A stretch of DNA of 64,000 nt. Origin: Oscillospiraceae bacterium (GTDB lineage: Bacteria; Bacillota; Clostridia; Oscillospirales; Oscillospiraceae). This document shows, in pieces, positions 16,398-26,104 of the stretch (its first letter is position 1; every line of letters begins with the position of its first letter). Location: contig JAAWQX010000001.1 of the NCBI GenBank assembly GCA_022800755.1, positions 62,001 to 126,000 of the forward strand, written 5' to 3'. The notes below the pieces were generated by a model. That model did no database searches. It saw only the letters and a list, made by a program, of their open reading frames with translations, and was not told where the DNA came from. The position numbers and the translations under genes were made by a program.

Positions 16398-17585
16398 TCA
16401 TTTCCGTGCAAAATAGGTCTCTAACAGTTCCGCAAAGCGCTTATTCTGGTGCCGGCGGGAAAATTGGTCCACGTCCACGGTCTCGTCCAAGGCCGTCAGT
16501 TTCCGGTCATGGACGGTGCGCAGGGCATTGTAAATGTCCTCTTCCGTCTCTGCCCGAAAGCAGTTTTCAAACCGGGACACAAAGCCCGCGAAGTGGATGT
16601 CCCCGGGGGCGACCACCAGGGTGGGCTTATTCAAATGGATGTAGTCGAAAATCTTCGTCCCCAGGCCCGTGGGATGCACATAGTCCATGGCAAACATGTC
16701 GCAGCCGGACATAATCTCTACGCCCTCCTGGTAATCCCGGATGCCCAGTCCCTCGTAGCAGGCCGGGTCAATACCCAGCCGGGCTACGGTCTCCCGCACG
16801 TCCTCCATGCCCACGCCCACATGGACGATCCGGGCGTTGATCCCCTGCCGGCGCAGGCGGTCCACCGCTTTCAGGATCAGCGGGCCTTTTTCCGGGTTGT
16901 AGATCATAAATTTGCCGAACACGCCGATCTTAAACGCGTCCGGTTCCGGCGTTTGCGGCCGCAGCGCTGTGAGCCGCTCCTCGTCAAAGCCGTTATAGAT
17001 GCAGCAAATTTTATCGTCGGGGATTTTATACGCTTTCTGCATCCGCTCCACGTCCCCGGGACAGACCACGGTGATATACGCCGCGTTTTTCACCGCAAGC
17101 CGTTCCTGGCGGTGGGTGTAAAACTCCGTGAGGCTGGTGCGCAGATAGCTGCCTAAAGTATCCCGCTTGATGCGCTCTACCGTGCCAAGGTCCCGGAAGT
17201 CCAGGATATAGGGCAGACTGTATTCCCGGGCGAATTTTTGCAGGGTATGCAGCGGGAAAAACGGCCCCAGGGTCATGAGCACGCCGTCAAAGGTCTCCCG
17301 CTTCAGCAGGTCTTCCAGCACCTTCATGAACGCCATCACCCGCTGCGATTCATTGGCAAATACATTCGCTTTTTCCACCGGCAGGTCAAACGGGTGCATA
17401 ATCACCCCCGCCGGGGGCTTGGAATGGCAGGACGCGTCCGTGGTACGCTCCATGGTCTCAGCCGTGAGACTGACCACATGCACTTCATGCCCCTGGCCCA
17501 CCAGATACCGAGCCAGGCTGGTCATACGCTGGGCGCCCACCAGGGACGAGGGCGCGAAATAGGGGGATACGATGAGTAGTTTCAT
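16398..17585 (-). CDS. Glycosyltransferase family 4, WbuB-like
   Basis: 395 residues with a GT-B fold. N-terminal LLIVSPYFAPSSLVGAQRM is the acceptor-side start seen in WbuB-type enzymes; the C-terminal part has FGKFMIYNPEKGPLILKAVDRL and the donor-site region HPTGLGTKIFDYIHLNKPTLVV, with the weakly conserved E/D-x7-E pattern. It probably adds an N-acetylated amino sugar during repeat-unit assembly on undecaprenyl phosphate. The donor is not determinable; the operon context suggests UDP-ManNAc3NAcA or a related sugar. Confidence 0.88.
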   Translation of the reverse strand: MKLLIVSPYFAPSSLVGAQRMTSLARYLVGQGHEVHVVSLTAETMERTTDASCHSKPPAGVIMHPFDLPVEKANVFANESQRVMAFMKVLEDLLKRETFDGVLMTLGPFFPLHTLQKFAREYSLPYILDFRDLGTVERIKRDTLGSYLRTSLTEFYTHRQERLAVKNAAYITVVCPGDVERMQKAYKIPDDKICCIYNGFDEERLTALRPQTPEPDAFKIGVFGKFMIYNPEKGPLILKAVDRLRRQGINARIVHVGVGMEDVRETVARLGIDPACYEGLGIRDYQEGVEIMSGCDMFAMDYVHPTGLGTKIFDYIHLNKPTLVVAPGDIHFAGFVSRFENCFRAETEEDIYNALRTVHDRKLTALDETVDVDQFSRRHQNKRFAELLETYFARK

Positions 17586-17600
17586 AAATATGTTCCTTTT

Positions 17601-18728
17601 TTACCGCAGGGCGTCTTCCAACATCATGCGGGCCGCTTTTTCCTCGGTCAAGCCGTTGGCGGTCTCCACGGCCTTGCGCTGCATGGCGCGCACCGCTTCC
17701 GGCTGGGTGAAATACAGTTCCAGCGCGGCGGTCAGTTCTTCCACGCTGCCAGGGGCGACCAGCTTGCCGTTCTCGCCGTCCACCATCACGCCGTCGATGC
17801 CCTCGCCCCGGCTGCCGATGGTATAGCAGCCGCAGGCCATGGCTTCTAAGTAGGTCAGGCCGAAAGTCTCCGGGCTGGAAGCCATAGCGAAGCAATCCGC
17901 TTTGCCCATGGCGGCAATGACTTCATCCCGGGGGACTTTCCCGTGAAAGTTCACCCGGTCTGCGATGCCCAGAATTTGGGCCAGGTGTTTCAGATTTTGT
18001 TCTTCCTCACCCTCGCCGTAGATGTCAAACCGGAAGTCGTAGGTATCTTTCAGCGCCGAGAGCGCCTGGAGGGTGATATCCACATTTTTCAGCGGAATGA
18101 GCATCCCCGCATAGACGACGGAAAACACGTCGTTGTGCTTCTCGCCAGTGTAATACGCGCTCACATCATTGGGTGCGCCGCCGTAGCACATAAAGGTGCG
18201 GGCGTCGGGCCGGATGCCGTGCAGCTTATTCAAAATCCTCCGGGAAACGCCGCCGGAGACCGGGGACGCGTCCAGGATTTTCCCCACCTGCTTGTCGCTG
18301 AACTTCACATCGCAGTTATGGAAAATGGGGACGATGGGGCAGCCAAAATACGGCCGCAGACGCTCAATGACTTTCCACTGGTCGTAGCAGAAGAACGCGA
18401 ACACCACGTCAGGCCGGAAGCCCCGGGTCTCTTTCAGGATAAAATCCGCCGCTTTCGCCGCTTCCTTCCCCGGAAGCCACCGGTATTTCGGCAAGGGCCG
18501 GTTCAGCTTGATGAACGACACCGGCACGTCTTCCAGCACGAAGCGCCGGGTATCCGGCAGCTCCCGCTCAAACGCGGACCAGCGCTTGCAGTAGCGCATA
18601 TCCTCGTGGATGACCCGCACGTCGTGCCCGGCTTTTTTCAATTCCCGGCACAGGTAATGGCCCATGCCGGTCTGCCCGTTATCATAGCAGTCGCTTGGAT
18701 ATAACCGGGTGATGAATAGGATATTCAA
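17601..18728 (-). CDS. Glycosyltransferase family 4
   Basis: 375-residue GT-B retaining glycosyltransferase. Visible features are an N-terminal acceptor domain (ILFITRLYPSDCYDNGQTGMGHYL), the linker YAGMLIPLKNVDITLQALSAL, GEGEEEQNL, HGKVPRDEVIAAMGKADCFAMAS and the donor motif SPETFGLTYLEAMACGCY (E-x7-E type). Translation starts with TTG directly after the TGA of the upstream dehydrogenase gene, with GAGGTG as SD, implying tight coupling. Substrates are unknown. Confidence 0.92.
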   Translation of the reverse strand: MNILFITRLYPSDCYDNGQTGMGHYLCRELKKAGHDVRVIHEDMRYCKRWSAFERELPDTRRFVLEDVPVSFIKLNRPLPKYRWLPGKEAAKAADFILKETRGFRPDVVFAFFCYDQWKVIERLRPYFGCPIVPIFHNCDVKFSDKQVGKILDASPVSGGVSRRILNKLHGIRPDARTFMCYGGAPNDVSAYYTGEKHNDVFSVVYAGMLIPLKNVDITLQALSALKDTYDFRFDIYGEGEEEQNLKHLAQILGIADRVNFHGKVPRDEVIAAMGKADCFAMASSPETFGLTYLEAMACGCYTIGSRGEGIDGVMVDGENGKLVAPGSVEELTAALELYFTQPEAVRAMQRKAVETANGLTEEKAARMMLEDALR

Positions 18729-20051
18729 TCACAGCACCTCGATATTTGTGCGGTCTTTGATGTGCTTCATCACATTCTTGGTATCGAAAATGGCCTGGGC
18801 ATTTTTCTGGACCATCGGATAGTCCACATCGGTATGCCCCGTGGTGATGATGACCAGATCGTACCCCGCTACCACTTCAGGCGTCAGCACCGGGATGGAT
18901 TCGTAATTACGGCCTTTATAAGTGCATTTGGGCACCCAGGGGTCGTAATACTCCACCTTTGCGCCGGAATAGCGCAGGTGGTCCCACACTCGGAACGCCG
19001 GGCTTTCCCGGTAGTCGTCGATGTCCTGTTTATAACTCACGCCAAGCAGCAGCACTTTCGCGCCGTTCATGGCCTTTTTGTGACGGTTCAGGATCTTTCC
19101 CGCCCGCTCCACGCAGTATTCGGGCATCCGGTCGTTGATCATCATGGAGGATTCGATCATGGAGGTATGGAACTCGTATTCCCGGGCTTTCCAGCTCAGG
19201 TAATAGGGGTCCAGCGGGATGCAGTGTCCGCCCAGACCGGGGCCGGGATAGAACGCCTGGAAGCCGAAGGGCTTCGTCTTCGCCGCTTCGATGACTTCCC
19301 AGATGTCGATGCCCATTTTGTCGCACAAAATGGCCAGTTCGTTCACCAAGCCGATGTTGATGTTGCGGTAGGTGTTTTCCAAAATCTTTTCCATCTCCGC
19401 CACCGCCGGGGAGGACACTTGGAACACCTCGCCCTCCAGCACCGCCTCGTACAGCGCGGCGATGACCTCCGTGGCATCCTTGCCGATGGCGCCTACCACT
19501 TTGGGGGTGTTTTTCGTCTTATAGATCAGGTTGCCCGGGTCCACCCGCTCAGGGGAGAAGCCCAGGTAAAAATCCTCGCCGCATTTCAGGCCCGAGCCCT
19601 GCTCCAAAATGGGCTTGACTAATTCTTCCGTCGTACCGGGGTAGGTGGTGGATTCCAGCACCACGGCAGTACCGGAGTGCAGGTGCTTGGCCACCTCGAT
19701 GGCGGAATCCCGCATATAGCTCACGTCCGGCTGCTGGTGGTCGTCCAGGGGCGTGGGTACGCAAATCGCGACAAAATCCACGTCCTTGACAAAGCTGTAA
19801 TCCGACGTAGCCGACAGCTTGCCCGAGGCGACTAAGGCTTCCAGTTCGGAATCCACTACATCGCCGATATAATTATGACCGGAATTGACCATATCCACCT
19901 TTTGCTGCTGCACGTCAAAGCCGATGGTGGGAAATCCCGCTTTCGCCTTTTCCACCGCCAGCGGCAAGCCTACGTAACCCAGGCCCACCACGCCGATGCG
20001 CAGGGTGCGGTCTTTGATCTTTTCCAGCATGGATTGCTTCATATTCTCCAT
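18729..20051 (-). CDS. wbpA: UDP-N-acetylglucosamine 6-dehydrogenase, WbpA type
   Basis: 440 residues of the UDP-sugar dehydrogenase family. NAD-binding GVVGLGYVGLPLAVE, FSPERVDPGN, and catalytic Cys near residue 274 in GLGGHCIPLDPYYLSW. This WecC/WbpA branch oxidises C6 of UDP-GlcNAc (or ManNAc) to the uronic acid, the first step of the pathway completed by the other four enzymes here. The ATG at 20051 follows GAGGGG. It is the first gene of the operon, with a promoter at 20108-20137. Confidence 0.9.
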   Translation of the reverse strand: MENMKQSMLEKIKDRTLRIGVVGLGYVGLPLAVEKAKAGFPTIGFDVQQQKVDMVNSGHNYIGDVVDSELEALVASGKLSATSDYSFVKDVDFVAICVPTPLDDHQQPDVSYMRDSAIEVAKHLHSGTAVVLESTTYPGTTEELVKPILEQGSGLKCGEDFYLGFSPERVDPGNLIYKTKNTPKVVGAIGKDATEVIAALYEAVLEGEVFQVSSPAVAEMEKILENTYRNINIGLVNELAILCDKMGIDIWEVIEAAKTKPFGFQAFYPGPGLGGHCIPLDPYYLSWKAREYEFHTSMIESSMMINDRMPEYCVERAGKILNRHKKAMNGAKVLLLGVSYKQDIDDYRESPAFRVWDHLRYSGAKVEYYDPWVPKCTYKGRNYESIPVLTPEVVAGYDLVIITTGHTDVDYPMVQKNAQAIFDTKNVMKHIKDRTNIEVL

Positions 20052-20107
20052 TTGTATCCCCTCGTTCTCTCCATAACTTGACTTGTGGTCATACATTATT
20101 AGATATT

Positions 20108-20137
20108 ACTATATTTGCCCCAAAATAGCAAGGACAA
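20108..20137 (-). promoter_or_regulatory. Promoter of the polysaccharide operon
   Basis: On the minus strand TTGTCC (20137-20132) and TATAGT (20113-20108) are separated by 18 bp. This lies between the ABC-operon terminator and the first polysaccharide gene. Confidence 0.6.
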
Positions 20138-20174
20138 GTGTGGAAGAATCTGCATGTTTTTCTCCCGTTTCGGT

Positions 20175-20209
20175 CCCAAAAACAGTGCAAACCGCCCCGC
20201 GGTTTGCAC
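20175..20209 (-). terminator. Terminator of the ABC importer operon
   Basis: A perfect 10-bp stem (20185-20194 / 20200-20209) with a 5-nt GC loop; on the minus strand a TGTTTTT tail follows. Confidence 0.88.
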
Positions 20210-20218
20210 GGGACGGTT

Positions 20219-20932
20219 TCATAGCGCCGCGTTCAGCAGCTTTTTTGTATAAGGGTGCCTGGGGGACCGGAACACTTCGTCCCGGGAACCGTATTCCACA
20301 ATGCGGCCGTTTTCCATGACCATGACATTGTCGCTGATCTGCCAGATCACGTCCATGTCGTGGGAGATGAACAGGTAGCTTAAATCCAGTTCCCGGCGCA
20401 GGCGCATGAGCAGGTCTAATATCTGCGCCTGAATGGTCACGTCCAGGGCGGAGACCGGCTCGTCGGCGATGACCAGCTTCGGGTTGCCGATGATCGCCGC
20501 GGCGATGCCCACCCGCTGGCGCTGGCCGCCGGACAGGCTGCCGGGCTTACGGCCATAACAGTCCCCGTCCAGGCCCACCAGCTTCAGCATTTCCCGAGCC
20601 TCGGCCCGGCGGGCGGAGGCTTCCACCCCGGCGTTGCGCAAAGGCTCTTCCAACAGCTTCCCCACCGTCCAGGTGGGGTTCAGGGAGGACGCCGGGTCCT
20701 GAAACACCATGCGGGGCTGTCCGCCGTGGCGGATAATTTCGCCGTCAATGTCCCGGTTGATGCCCAAAATCGCCCGGGATAAGGTAGTTTTGCCGCAGCC
20801 GGATTCCCCCACCAGGCCCAGCACCTCGCCTTGCCGGATGGAAAAGCTCACGTCATGGAGCACCTGCCGGCGGCGGTTGCGGCTTTTGTAGTAGGCGTTC
20901 AGGTTGTTGACTTCCAACAGCAGTTCGGACAC
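20219..20932 (-). CDS. Peptide-type ABC transporter ATPase, DppF/OppF-like
   Basis: 237 residues. Walker [17 protein letters not shown]-loop [17 protein letters not shown], signature [12 protein letters not shown], Walker [13 protein letters not shown] and H-loop FISHDMD are all intact. SLNP after the Q-loop is typical of dipeptide/nickel/oligopeptide importer ATPases. The GTG start lies 2 nt after the stop of the sister ATPase gene with AAGGGGG as SD. It lacks the C-terminal Fe-S extension seen in some DppF proteins. Last gene of the five-gene importer. Confidence 0.93.
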   Translation of the reverse strand: MSELLLEVNNLNAYYKSRNRRRQVLHDVSFSIRQGEVLGLVGESGCGKTTLSRAILGINRDIDGEIIRHGGQPRMVFQDPASSLNPTWTVGKLLEEPLRNAGVEASARRAEAREMLKLVGLDGDCYGRKPGSLSGGQRQRVGIAAAIIGNPKLVIADEPVSALDVTIQAQILDLLMRLRRELDLSYLFISHDMDVIWQISDNVMVMENGRIVEYGSRDEVFRSPRHPYTKKLLNAAL

Positions 20933-20934
20933 CG

Positions 20935-21717
20935 TCAGCACCCCCTTTTGGGAATCGACGCCAGGAGCGTTTTTGTGTACGCGTCCTGGGGGTCGCGGAA
21001 AATTTGTTCCACCGGGCCTTGCTCCATGATGTGCCCGTGGTGCATCACCAGCGCCCGGCCGCATAAGCGGCGGATGACCCGCAGGTCGTGGGAAATGAAC
21101 AGGATGGACATGCCCTTTTCCCGGTTCAGTTTGGACAGCAGCTTCAATATCTCCGCCTGGATGGTCACGTCCAGGGCGGTGGTCGGCTCGTCGGCGATGA
21201 GCAGCTTGGGGCTGCCGATGATGGCCGACGCGATCATCACCCGCTGGCGCTGGCCGCCGGAGAGTTCGTGGGGGTATTTGCGGTAGACGGTCTCCACCTC
21301 CCGCAGTTCCACGTCCCGCAGGGCTTGCAGCGCCAATTCCCGGCGCTCCGTCTTGGTCAGCTTCGTATGGATGGCCAGCACCTCTTCCACCTGCCGGCCG
21401 ATGCGCATGGTGGGGTTCAGGGAAGACATCGGCTCCTGGAACACCATGGCGACGTCCTTGCCCTGCACCTTGCGGATCTCGTCCCGGGTGAGGGGCATCA
21501 GGTCCCGGCCGTCCAGCAGAATTTCGCCGGTGACTTTCGCTTTGCGGGGGGATAGGCCCGCAAGGGCCAGGGCAGTCTGCGTCTTGCCGGAGCCGGATTC
21601 GCCCACGATGCCCACGATCTCGCCGTCCGCCACAGTGAAGCTGATGCCGTTCACGGCCTGTTCCAGTTCTCCAGCCTTGTTGGGGAAGGCCACATGGAGG
21701 TCTCGTACCTCGATCAC
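20935..21717 (-). CDS. Peptide-type ABC transporter ATPase, DppD/OppD-like
   Basis: 260 residues with Walker [18 protein letters not shown]-loop [17 protein letters not shown], signature [12 protein letters not shown] and Walker [13 protein letters not shown]. The second cytosolic ATPase of the importer; it forms a heterodimer with the DppF-like protein under the two permeases. The GTG start overlaps the permease stop as GTGA, which indicates translational coupling. Confidence 0.93.
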   Translation of the reverse strand: MIEVRDLHVAFPNKAGELEQAVNGISFTVADGEIVGIVGESGSGKTQTALALAGLSPRKAKVTGEILLDGRDLMPLTRDEIRKVQGKDVAMVFQEPMSSLNPTMRIGRQVEEVLAIHTKLTKTERRELALQALRDVELREVETVYRKYPHELSGGQRQRVMIASAIIGSPKLLIADEPTTALDVTIQAEILKLLSKLNREKGMSILFISHDLRVIRRLCGRALVMHHGHIMEQGPVEQIFRDPQDAYTKTLLASIPKRGC

Positions 21718-22517
21718 AGGGCGTCCCCCCTTTCCTGAAGACCTTGTCCCAGCAGGGAAAAGCCCAGAATCAAGAGCACCATAAAGCAGCCGGTACACAA
21801 CGCGTACCAGGGCATGGTGAACAGGCTGCCCTGGGCTTCCGCCAGCATCCGGCCCAGGCTTGCGTCTGGTGGCTGCACGCCCATGCTGAGAAAGCTCATG
21901 CCCGCTTCCGCCAGCACCGCGTTATTAAATCCGATGGCGATGGACGACAGCAGCACGGTCCTCACGTTGGGCAGGATATGGGCGAACATCACCCGAAAAG
22001 GTCCCGCCCCCATGATACGGGCGTTTTCCACGTAGTCCCGGGTGCGCTCCTTGGCGAACTCACCCCGGACGATGCGGGCAAAGCTGGGGATGAATAGGAT
22101 GCCCAAAACCAATATGATCTTGTATTTGCCGGTGCCGAAAATGCTCACGCACACCAGCGCCAGCAGGATGCTGGGGAAAGCGGCGACGGAATCGTTGAAG
22201 CGCATGAGTACCTCGTCCACAACGCCGCCGAAATAGCCCGTCAGACTGCCCACCACGGCCCCGCAGGCCGCGCCGATGCATACCGTGCAAAAGGCGATGA
22301 GCAGGCTGGTGCGCCCGCCCTCCAGCACCCGGCTGAACAGGTCACGGCCGAAATTGTCCGTGCCGAACGGGTGTGTCAGGCAGGGGGACAGGGATTTTTC
22401 CGCACCCGCCAGGGCGTTGGGGTCGTAGGGCGTCCAGACGGCGCCCAGGAGGATCAGCGCCACCATCACCGCCGTGATGCATACGCCGATGCGGAGGGTC
22501 CAGTTGCGGTGCTTCAT
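21714..22517 (-). CDS. Peptide-type ABC transporter permease, DppC-like
   Basis: 267 residues. One N-terminal membrane helix, then the BPD_transp_1 domain with about five more segments. The C-family N-terminal pattern is visible: [43 protein letters not shown]. The coupling EAA-like motif near [20 protein letters not shown] contacts the ATPases. The SD GAGGTGA is 5 nt before ATG 22517; the gene begins inside or next to the end of the dppB-like gene. Confidence 0.93.
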   Translation of the reverse strand: MKHRNWTLRIGVCITAVMVALILLGAVWTPYDPNALAGAEKSLSPCLTHPFGTDNFGRDLFSRVLEGGRTSLLIAFCTVCIGAACGAVVGSLTGYFGGVVDEVLMRFNDSVAAFPSILLALVCVSIFGTGKYKIILVLGILFIPSFARIVRGEFAKERTRDYVENARIMGAGPFRVMFAHILPNVRTVLLSSIAIGFNNAVLAEAGMSFLSMGVQPPDASLGRMLAEAQGSLFTMPWYALCTGCFMVLLILGFSLLGQGLQERGDAL

Positions 22518-22522
22518 CTCCC

Positions 22523-23464
22523 TCACCTCACCTTGATCCGGGGATCGATGCGCTGATAGAGCACGTCCGCCAGGAAATTCATGAATACCACCAGAAACGC
22601 CAGCATCACTACGATGGCCAGCACCACGGGATAGTCGCTGCTCAAAATCGACGACAGTAGCAGCCGGCCCACGCCGGGGATGGAAAATACCTGCTCTACG
22701 ATGATGCTGCCGGTCACGATCTCCGGGATCATCATAGCCAGAAAGGTCACTACCGGGATCATGGCGTTGCGCAGCACGTGGCGCACCAGCACCGACGAAA
22801 ACCGGCGGCCCCGGGACCGGGCGGTGCGGACGTAATCCTGCTGCAATTCCCGGACCACCGAGGCCCGCAGCAGCTTTGCCGTCTGCGCCGCTTTCGGCAG
22901 GGCAATGGCCAGCGCCGGGAAAAACAGGTAGCCGAAAAAGCCCGACGGCGACTGGTCAAAGTTGATGAACTGCCCCTGGGTGAACAGCTTCAGGCCGATG
23001 CCGAAGACCAGCGTGAACACGATCCCCAGGAAAAACGACGGCACAGACATGAATATCTGCCCGATCACGCCCGCCGCCACGTCCGGGGCTTCCCCGGCGT
23101 GCTTGCCCTGCCAGATGCCCAGGGGGATGGAGATCAAGACGATCATCAGGAATGACATGAGCGTCAGGGTGAAAGTGATGTGTACCTTCGGTCCCAGCAG
23201 GGCTTTGACCGACATACTGTAGCTGTACGAATCGCCCATGCCACCGAACAGGAAGCTGTGCAGCCAGTCGCCGTACTGCACCAGCATGGGGCGGTCCAGT
23301 CCCATTTGGTGGCGCAGGGCGGCTAAGGTCTCCGGCGTGGCTTCCGTGCCCAAAATGCGGGACGCCGCGTCGCCGGGGACGATCTGAAACGCGAGGAACG
23401 CCAGCAGAGATACCGCGAACAATGTAATAATGAGAGTGATAAGCTTTCTCAAGTAGTATCTCAT
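22523..23464 (-). CDS. Peptide-type ABC transporter permease, DppB-like
   Basis: 313 residues, six membrane segments. B-family features are the N-terminal YYLRKLITLIITLFAVSLLAFLAFQIVPGD, MGLDRPMLVQYGDWL, and the EAA loop VRTARSRGRRFSSVLVRHVLRNAMIPVV. It pairs with the DppC-like permease to form the channel. AAAGGAGG precedes ATG 23464. It is 25 bp downstream of the binding-protein gene. Confidence 0.94.
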   Translation of the reverse strand: MRYYLRKLITLIITLFAVSLLAFLAFQIVPGDAASRILGTEATPETLAALRHQMGLDRPMLVQYGDWLHSFLFGGMGDSYSYSMSVKALLGPKVHITFTLTLMSFLMIVLISIPLGIWQGKHAGEAPDVAAGVIGQIFMSVPSFFLGIVFTLVFGIGLKLFTQGQFINFDQSPSGFFGYLFFPALAIALPKAAQTAKLLRASVVRELQQDYVRTARSRGRRFSSVLVRHVLRNAMIPVVTFLAMMIPEIVTGSIIVEQVFSIPGVGRLLLSSILSSDYPVVLAIVVMLAFLVVFMNFLADVLYQRIDPRIKVR

Positions 23465-23489
23465 GGGTGTTCCTCCTTTCTTTTCGGTT

Positions 23490-25040
23490 TTACGCTTTCC
23501 AGCCGATGCTCGCAACGTCCAAGACGTACATGGGGTAGAACGTCAGGCCCTCCAGACCGGGATTGACCGCGACCATGTTGTAAATGTCCTGGATGTACAC
23601 GTTCGCCGCTTCCTCGGTAAGGATGCGCTCCATCTGTTTGTACAGCGCTGTTTGCTCTGCGTCGTCGGTGCAGGCGATGGCCTGAGCAAACAGGGCGTCA
23701 TACTCGGCGTTGTTGAAGTTGATCATGTTCTTGCCGTGGTCGCTGGTCCAGCGCTCCAGCATGCCCCGGGCCGTGAGGGTGGAGGTATCAAAGCCCACCA
23801 CCGTGGATTGGAAATTGCGGTTGGCATACACTTCCGTGAGCCAGGTCTGGTTCCAGTCCACCTGCTCAATGGACGCGGTGATGCCCACTGCCTTGAGCTG
23901 CTCGGCGATGACCTCGCCAGTCTGCACATGCTGGGGGTAGTTGGACGGCACCGTGATGGTCATGGAAAAGCCGTCGGGATAGCCCGCTTCTGTCAGCAGT
24001 TCCTTTGCTTTTTCCAGGTCCTGGGTGTAGTACGTGGACAGGCTCTCGTCAAAATACTTGGCGAAGGCCGGGAACATACTGCTGCCTACCCGCACGCCGT
24101 TGCCGTCCACCACCAGATCGATGATCTGGTCCACGTCCACCGCGTAGCACAAGGCCTGCCGCACCCGCACGTCGTTGAACGGTTCCACGGCGTTGTTCAG
24201 GTACAGCGCCTGCACCAGCTTGGCAGTGTCTTTTTCGATGGTGAACTGGTCCTCCACGCTCTTGGCCATGTCGGCGGTGAGGTGGGCGAACACGTCGATC
24301 ACGCCGCTTTTCATGCTCATGACCGCCGTGTCCATGGCGGTGACCAGATAGGTGACCTTGTTCAGCTTCGCGGGCGTGCCCCAGTAATCGTCAAAGCGCT
24401 CAATGACGAAATTTTCCTGGGGAGACCGGGACGCGAACTTGAACGGGCCGGTACCCACGGGATTCGCCGCCTGGTCGGTGTAATCCGCCGGGATGATGGC
24501 CGCATAGGTGGTCACCAGGCTGGCGAGAAATTCCGTATTGCCCTCGGACAGGGTGATGACCACGGTGCGGTCATCGGGGGCTTCCACGCTGACGATGCCC
24601 TTCAGAGTGGAAGCCGCGGTATAAACGCCGTCATCCAGCATTCCCGCGCAGCGGGAAATAGAATAGACAACATCGTCCACCGTGACCGTCTGACCGTTAT
24701 GGAACGCCACACCTTCACGCAGGGTAAAGGTATAGACCTTCGCATCGTCAGAAACGTCGCATTTCTCTGCGACCGCGGGGATAATGTTGCCTTCCGGATC
24801 GGCTTTCATCAAGCCTTCAAACATATTGAAAAGGACTTCCCTGGTTCCTGCCGCCGTTGTCACATGGGGGTCAAGACTGTCTTCCAAGTCCTGAGGGATA
24901 CCGACGTTGATCTCATTGGTGTCGGCCCTCGTTTGTTGGGGAGTTTCCACTTCTTTGGCCTTGTTGCCGCAAGCCGCCAGGCTCAGTGCCATGGCCAGCA
25001 GCAGTAAGGCAAGGATGAGATTCCGCATTTTTCTGTGCAT
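23490..25040 (-). CDS. ABC transporter substrate-binding lipoprotein, SBP family 5
   Basis: 516 residues. Lipoprotein signal ending LSLAAC (Cys24), so it is membrane-anchored outside the cell. The family 5 core is clear: KCDVSDDAKVYTFTLREGVAFHNGQTVTVDDVVYSI, PVGTGPFKFAS, FNDVRVRQALCYAVD and AKELLTEAGYPDGF. These proteins bind dipeptides, oligopeptides, nickel chelates or other solutes; nothing here decides the ligand. First gene of the five-gene importer, with its own promoter at 25097-25125 and AAGGAG before the ATG. Confidence 0.94.
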   Translation of the reverse strand: MHRKMRNLILALLLLAMALSLAACGNKAKEVETPQQTRADTNEINVGIPQDLEDSLDPHVTTAAGTREVLFNMFEGLMKADPEGNIIPAVAEKCDVSDDAKVYTFTLREGVAFHNGQTVTVDDVVYSISRCAGMLDDGVYTAASTLKGIVSVEAPDDRTVVITLSEGNTEFLASLVTTYAAIIPADYTDQAANPVGTGPFKFASRSPQENFVIERFDDYWGTPAKLNKVTYLVTAMDTAVMSMKSGVIDVFAHLTADMAKSVEDQFTIEKDTAKLVQALYLNNAVEPFNDVRVRQALCYAVDVDQIIDLVVDGNGVRVGSSMFPAFAKYFDESLSTYYTQDLEKAKELLTEAGYPDGFSMTITVPSNYPQHVQTGEVIAEQLKAVGITASIEQVDWNQTWLTEVYANRNFQSTVVGFDTSTLTARGMLERWTSDHGKNMINFNNAEYDALFAQAIACTDDAEQTALYKQMERILTEEAANVYIQDIYNMVAVNPGLEGLTFYPMYVLDVASIGWKA

Positions 25041-25096
25041 GATATTTCTCCTTGTATCAGAAATTGAATGCTCCCATTATTAAATTGTTCGCGGTC

Positions 25097-25125
25097 ATTG
25101 TACCACGCCCCCGACAAAATTACAA
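25097..25125 (-). promoter_or_regulatory. Promoter of the ABC importer operon
   Basis: On the minus strand TTGTAA (25125-25120), 17-bp spacer, TACAAT (25102-25097). Confidence 0.7.
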
Positions 25126-25218
25126 GGGATTTTTTCCGCCCCGGCCCCCGGCGGAAAGACCACACAGGTTCCATGAAACCAGCACAGTTTGCCCCGCAAA
25201 TCTTGTGCAGGTTTGCGG

Positions 25219-25247
25219 TTGACATCCCTGCTCAAGATTGTTAAAAT
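25219..25247 (+). promoter_or_regulatory. Promoter of the zinc-ribbon gene
   Basis: TTGACA (25219-25224), 17-bp spacer, TAAAAT (25242-25247). Confidence 0.75.
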
Positions 25248-25295
25248 ATAATCAAAGAAAAACGGCGCGGCGCGCCGGTTCATGGAGGGTTTATT

Positions 25296-25559
25296 ATGCA
25301 GTGTCCTAAATGCGGTGCGGATATGGTCGTGGACAGCCACCGGAGATATCCCATTGAGATGTGCTACCAGTGCGGTTACATGGAAGGCCAGAATATCGAG
25401 ATCGACAATTCCATGAAGATCACCGTCATCCAATCCATTCACAAAATGAACGAGGATTCCTTAGCCCTGTTTTTGACCCAGTGCGATTTTAAGGGGGCCA
25501 CGGAAGCGGAAATCCGCAAGTGGCTGGATCTCCCGCTCAAGCCGTTTACAAAGGATTGA
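25296..25559 (+). CDS. Small zinc-ribbon protein of unknown function
   Basis: 87 residues. The N-terminal half is a zinc ribbon with C3xxC6 and C23xxC26 (MQCPKCGADM...MCYQCGYMEG); the C-terminal half is helical (MNEDSLALFLTQCDF, TEAEIRKWLDLPL). Similar small proteins are common in Clostridia without a known role. It has a near-consensus promoter, GGAGG before the ATG and its own terminator, so it is a genuine single-gene unit. Confidence 0.85.
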   Translation: MQCPKCGADMVVDSHRRYPIEMCYQCGYMEGQNIEIDNSMKITVIQSIHKMNEDSLALFLTQCDFKGATEAEIRKWLDLPLKPFTKD

Positions 25560-25564
25560 CTGAA

Positions 25565-25600
25565 CAAAAAATCCCCCGCCATAAGGCGGGGGATTTCTGA
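25565..25600. terminator. Bidirectional terminator
   Basis: A 10-bp GC-rich stem (25571-25580 / 25585-25594) with an ATAA loop. A run of As before it gives a T-run on the minus strand. It serves the converging zinc-ribbon and coiled-coil genes. Confidence 0.9.
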
Positions 25601-25602
25601 TT

Positions 25603-26085
25603 TTACAGCTTATCGTCCGGGGCATCGGCGATCCCGTCGGACGCTGACGGAGCCGCGGGCGCTTCCGGCGCGTCGGCCTCGGCTTCCGCATCGTTTACCA
25701 CGCTTTCAAAGTCCGCGTCACCGAAAAATTCGTCGAACTCCACTTCGATATCCTCAAAGTCGCTGCCCATGGCTTCTTTCAGCTCGGCGATCTCCTCGTC
25801 GATATTTTCCAGGGTCTCCAGCGCGTCGGCAATATCGCCGCACAGGTCTTCATACACAGAACCCGCGCTGGCCTTATTCAGCTCATAATACCGTTTGCCC
25901 AGAGCCTGATAGCTTTCTGTCAGCGCCGCTTCCGCCTTCTTCTTCTCCATCAGCAGCTTCGCGATCTCGTGGCCGGTCTTGGCGGTATCCGCCGCGGCGT
26001 CGGCCAGGTCCAGGACCTTTTCCGTCACGAAATTGATGGTGCTGAGCAGCGTGTTTCTGAAATCGTCAAAATTTGCTTTTGCCAT
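25603..26085 (-). CDS. Coiled-coil protein of unknown function
   Basis: 160 residues, very acidic. Residues about 1-110 are predicted long helices or coiled coil (VLDLADAAADTAKTGHEIAKLLMEKKKAEAALTES in part; LETLENIDEEIAELKEAM). The last 35 residues are low-complexity Ala/Pro/Asp. No signal peptide or membrane segment. It resembles phasin-like or zinc-ribbon-less versions of small envelope-stress proteins seen in Clostridia, but I do not assign a family. ATTGGAGGA precedes the ATG; lgt lies 20 bp upstream. Confidence 0.8.
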   Translation of the reverse strand: MAKANFDDFRNTLLSTINFVTEKVLDLADAAADTAKTGHEIAKLLMEKKKAEAALTESYQALGKRYYELNKASAGSVYEDLCGDIADALETLENIDEEIAELKEAMGSDFEDIEVEFDEFFGDADFESVVNDAEAEADAPEAPAAPSASDGIADAPDDKL

Positions 26086-26104
26086 GTTGCATTCCTCCAA
26101 TAAT

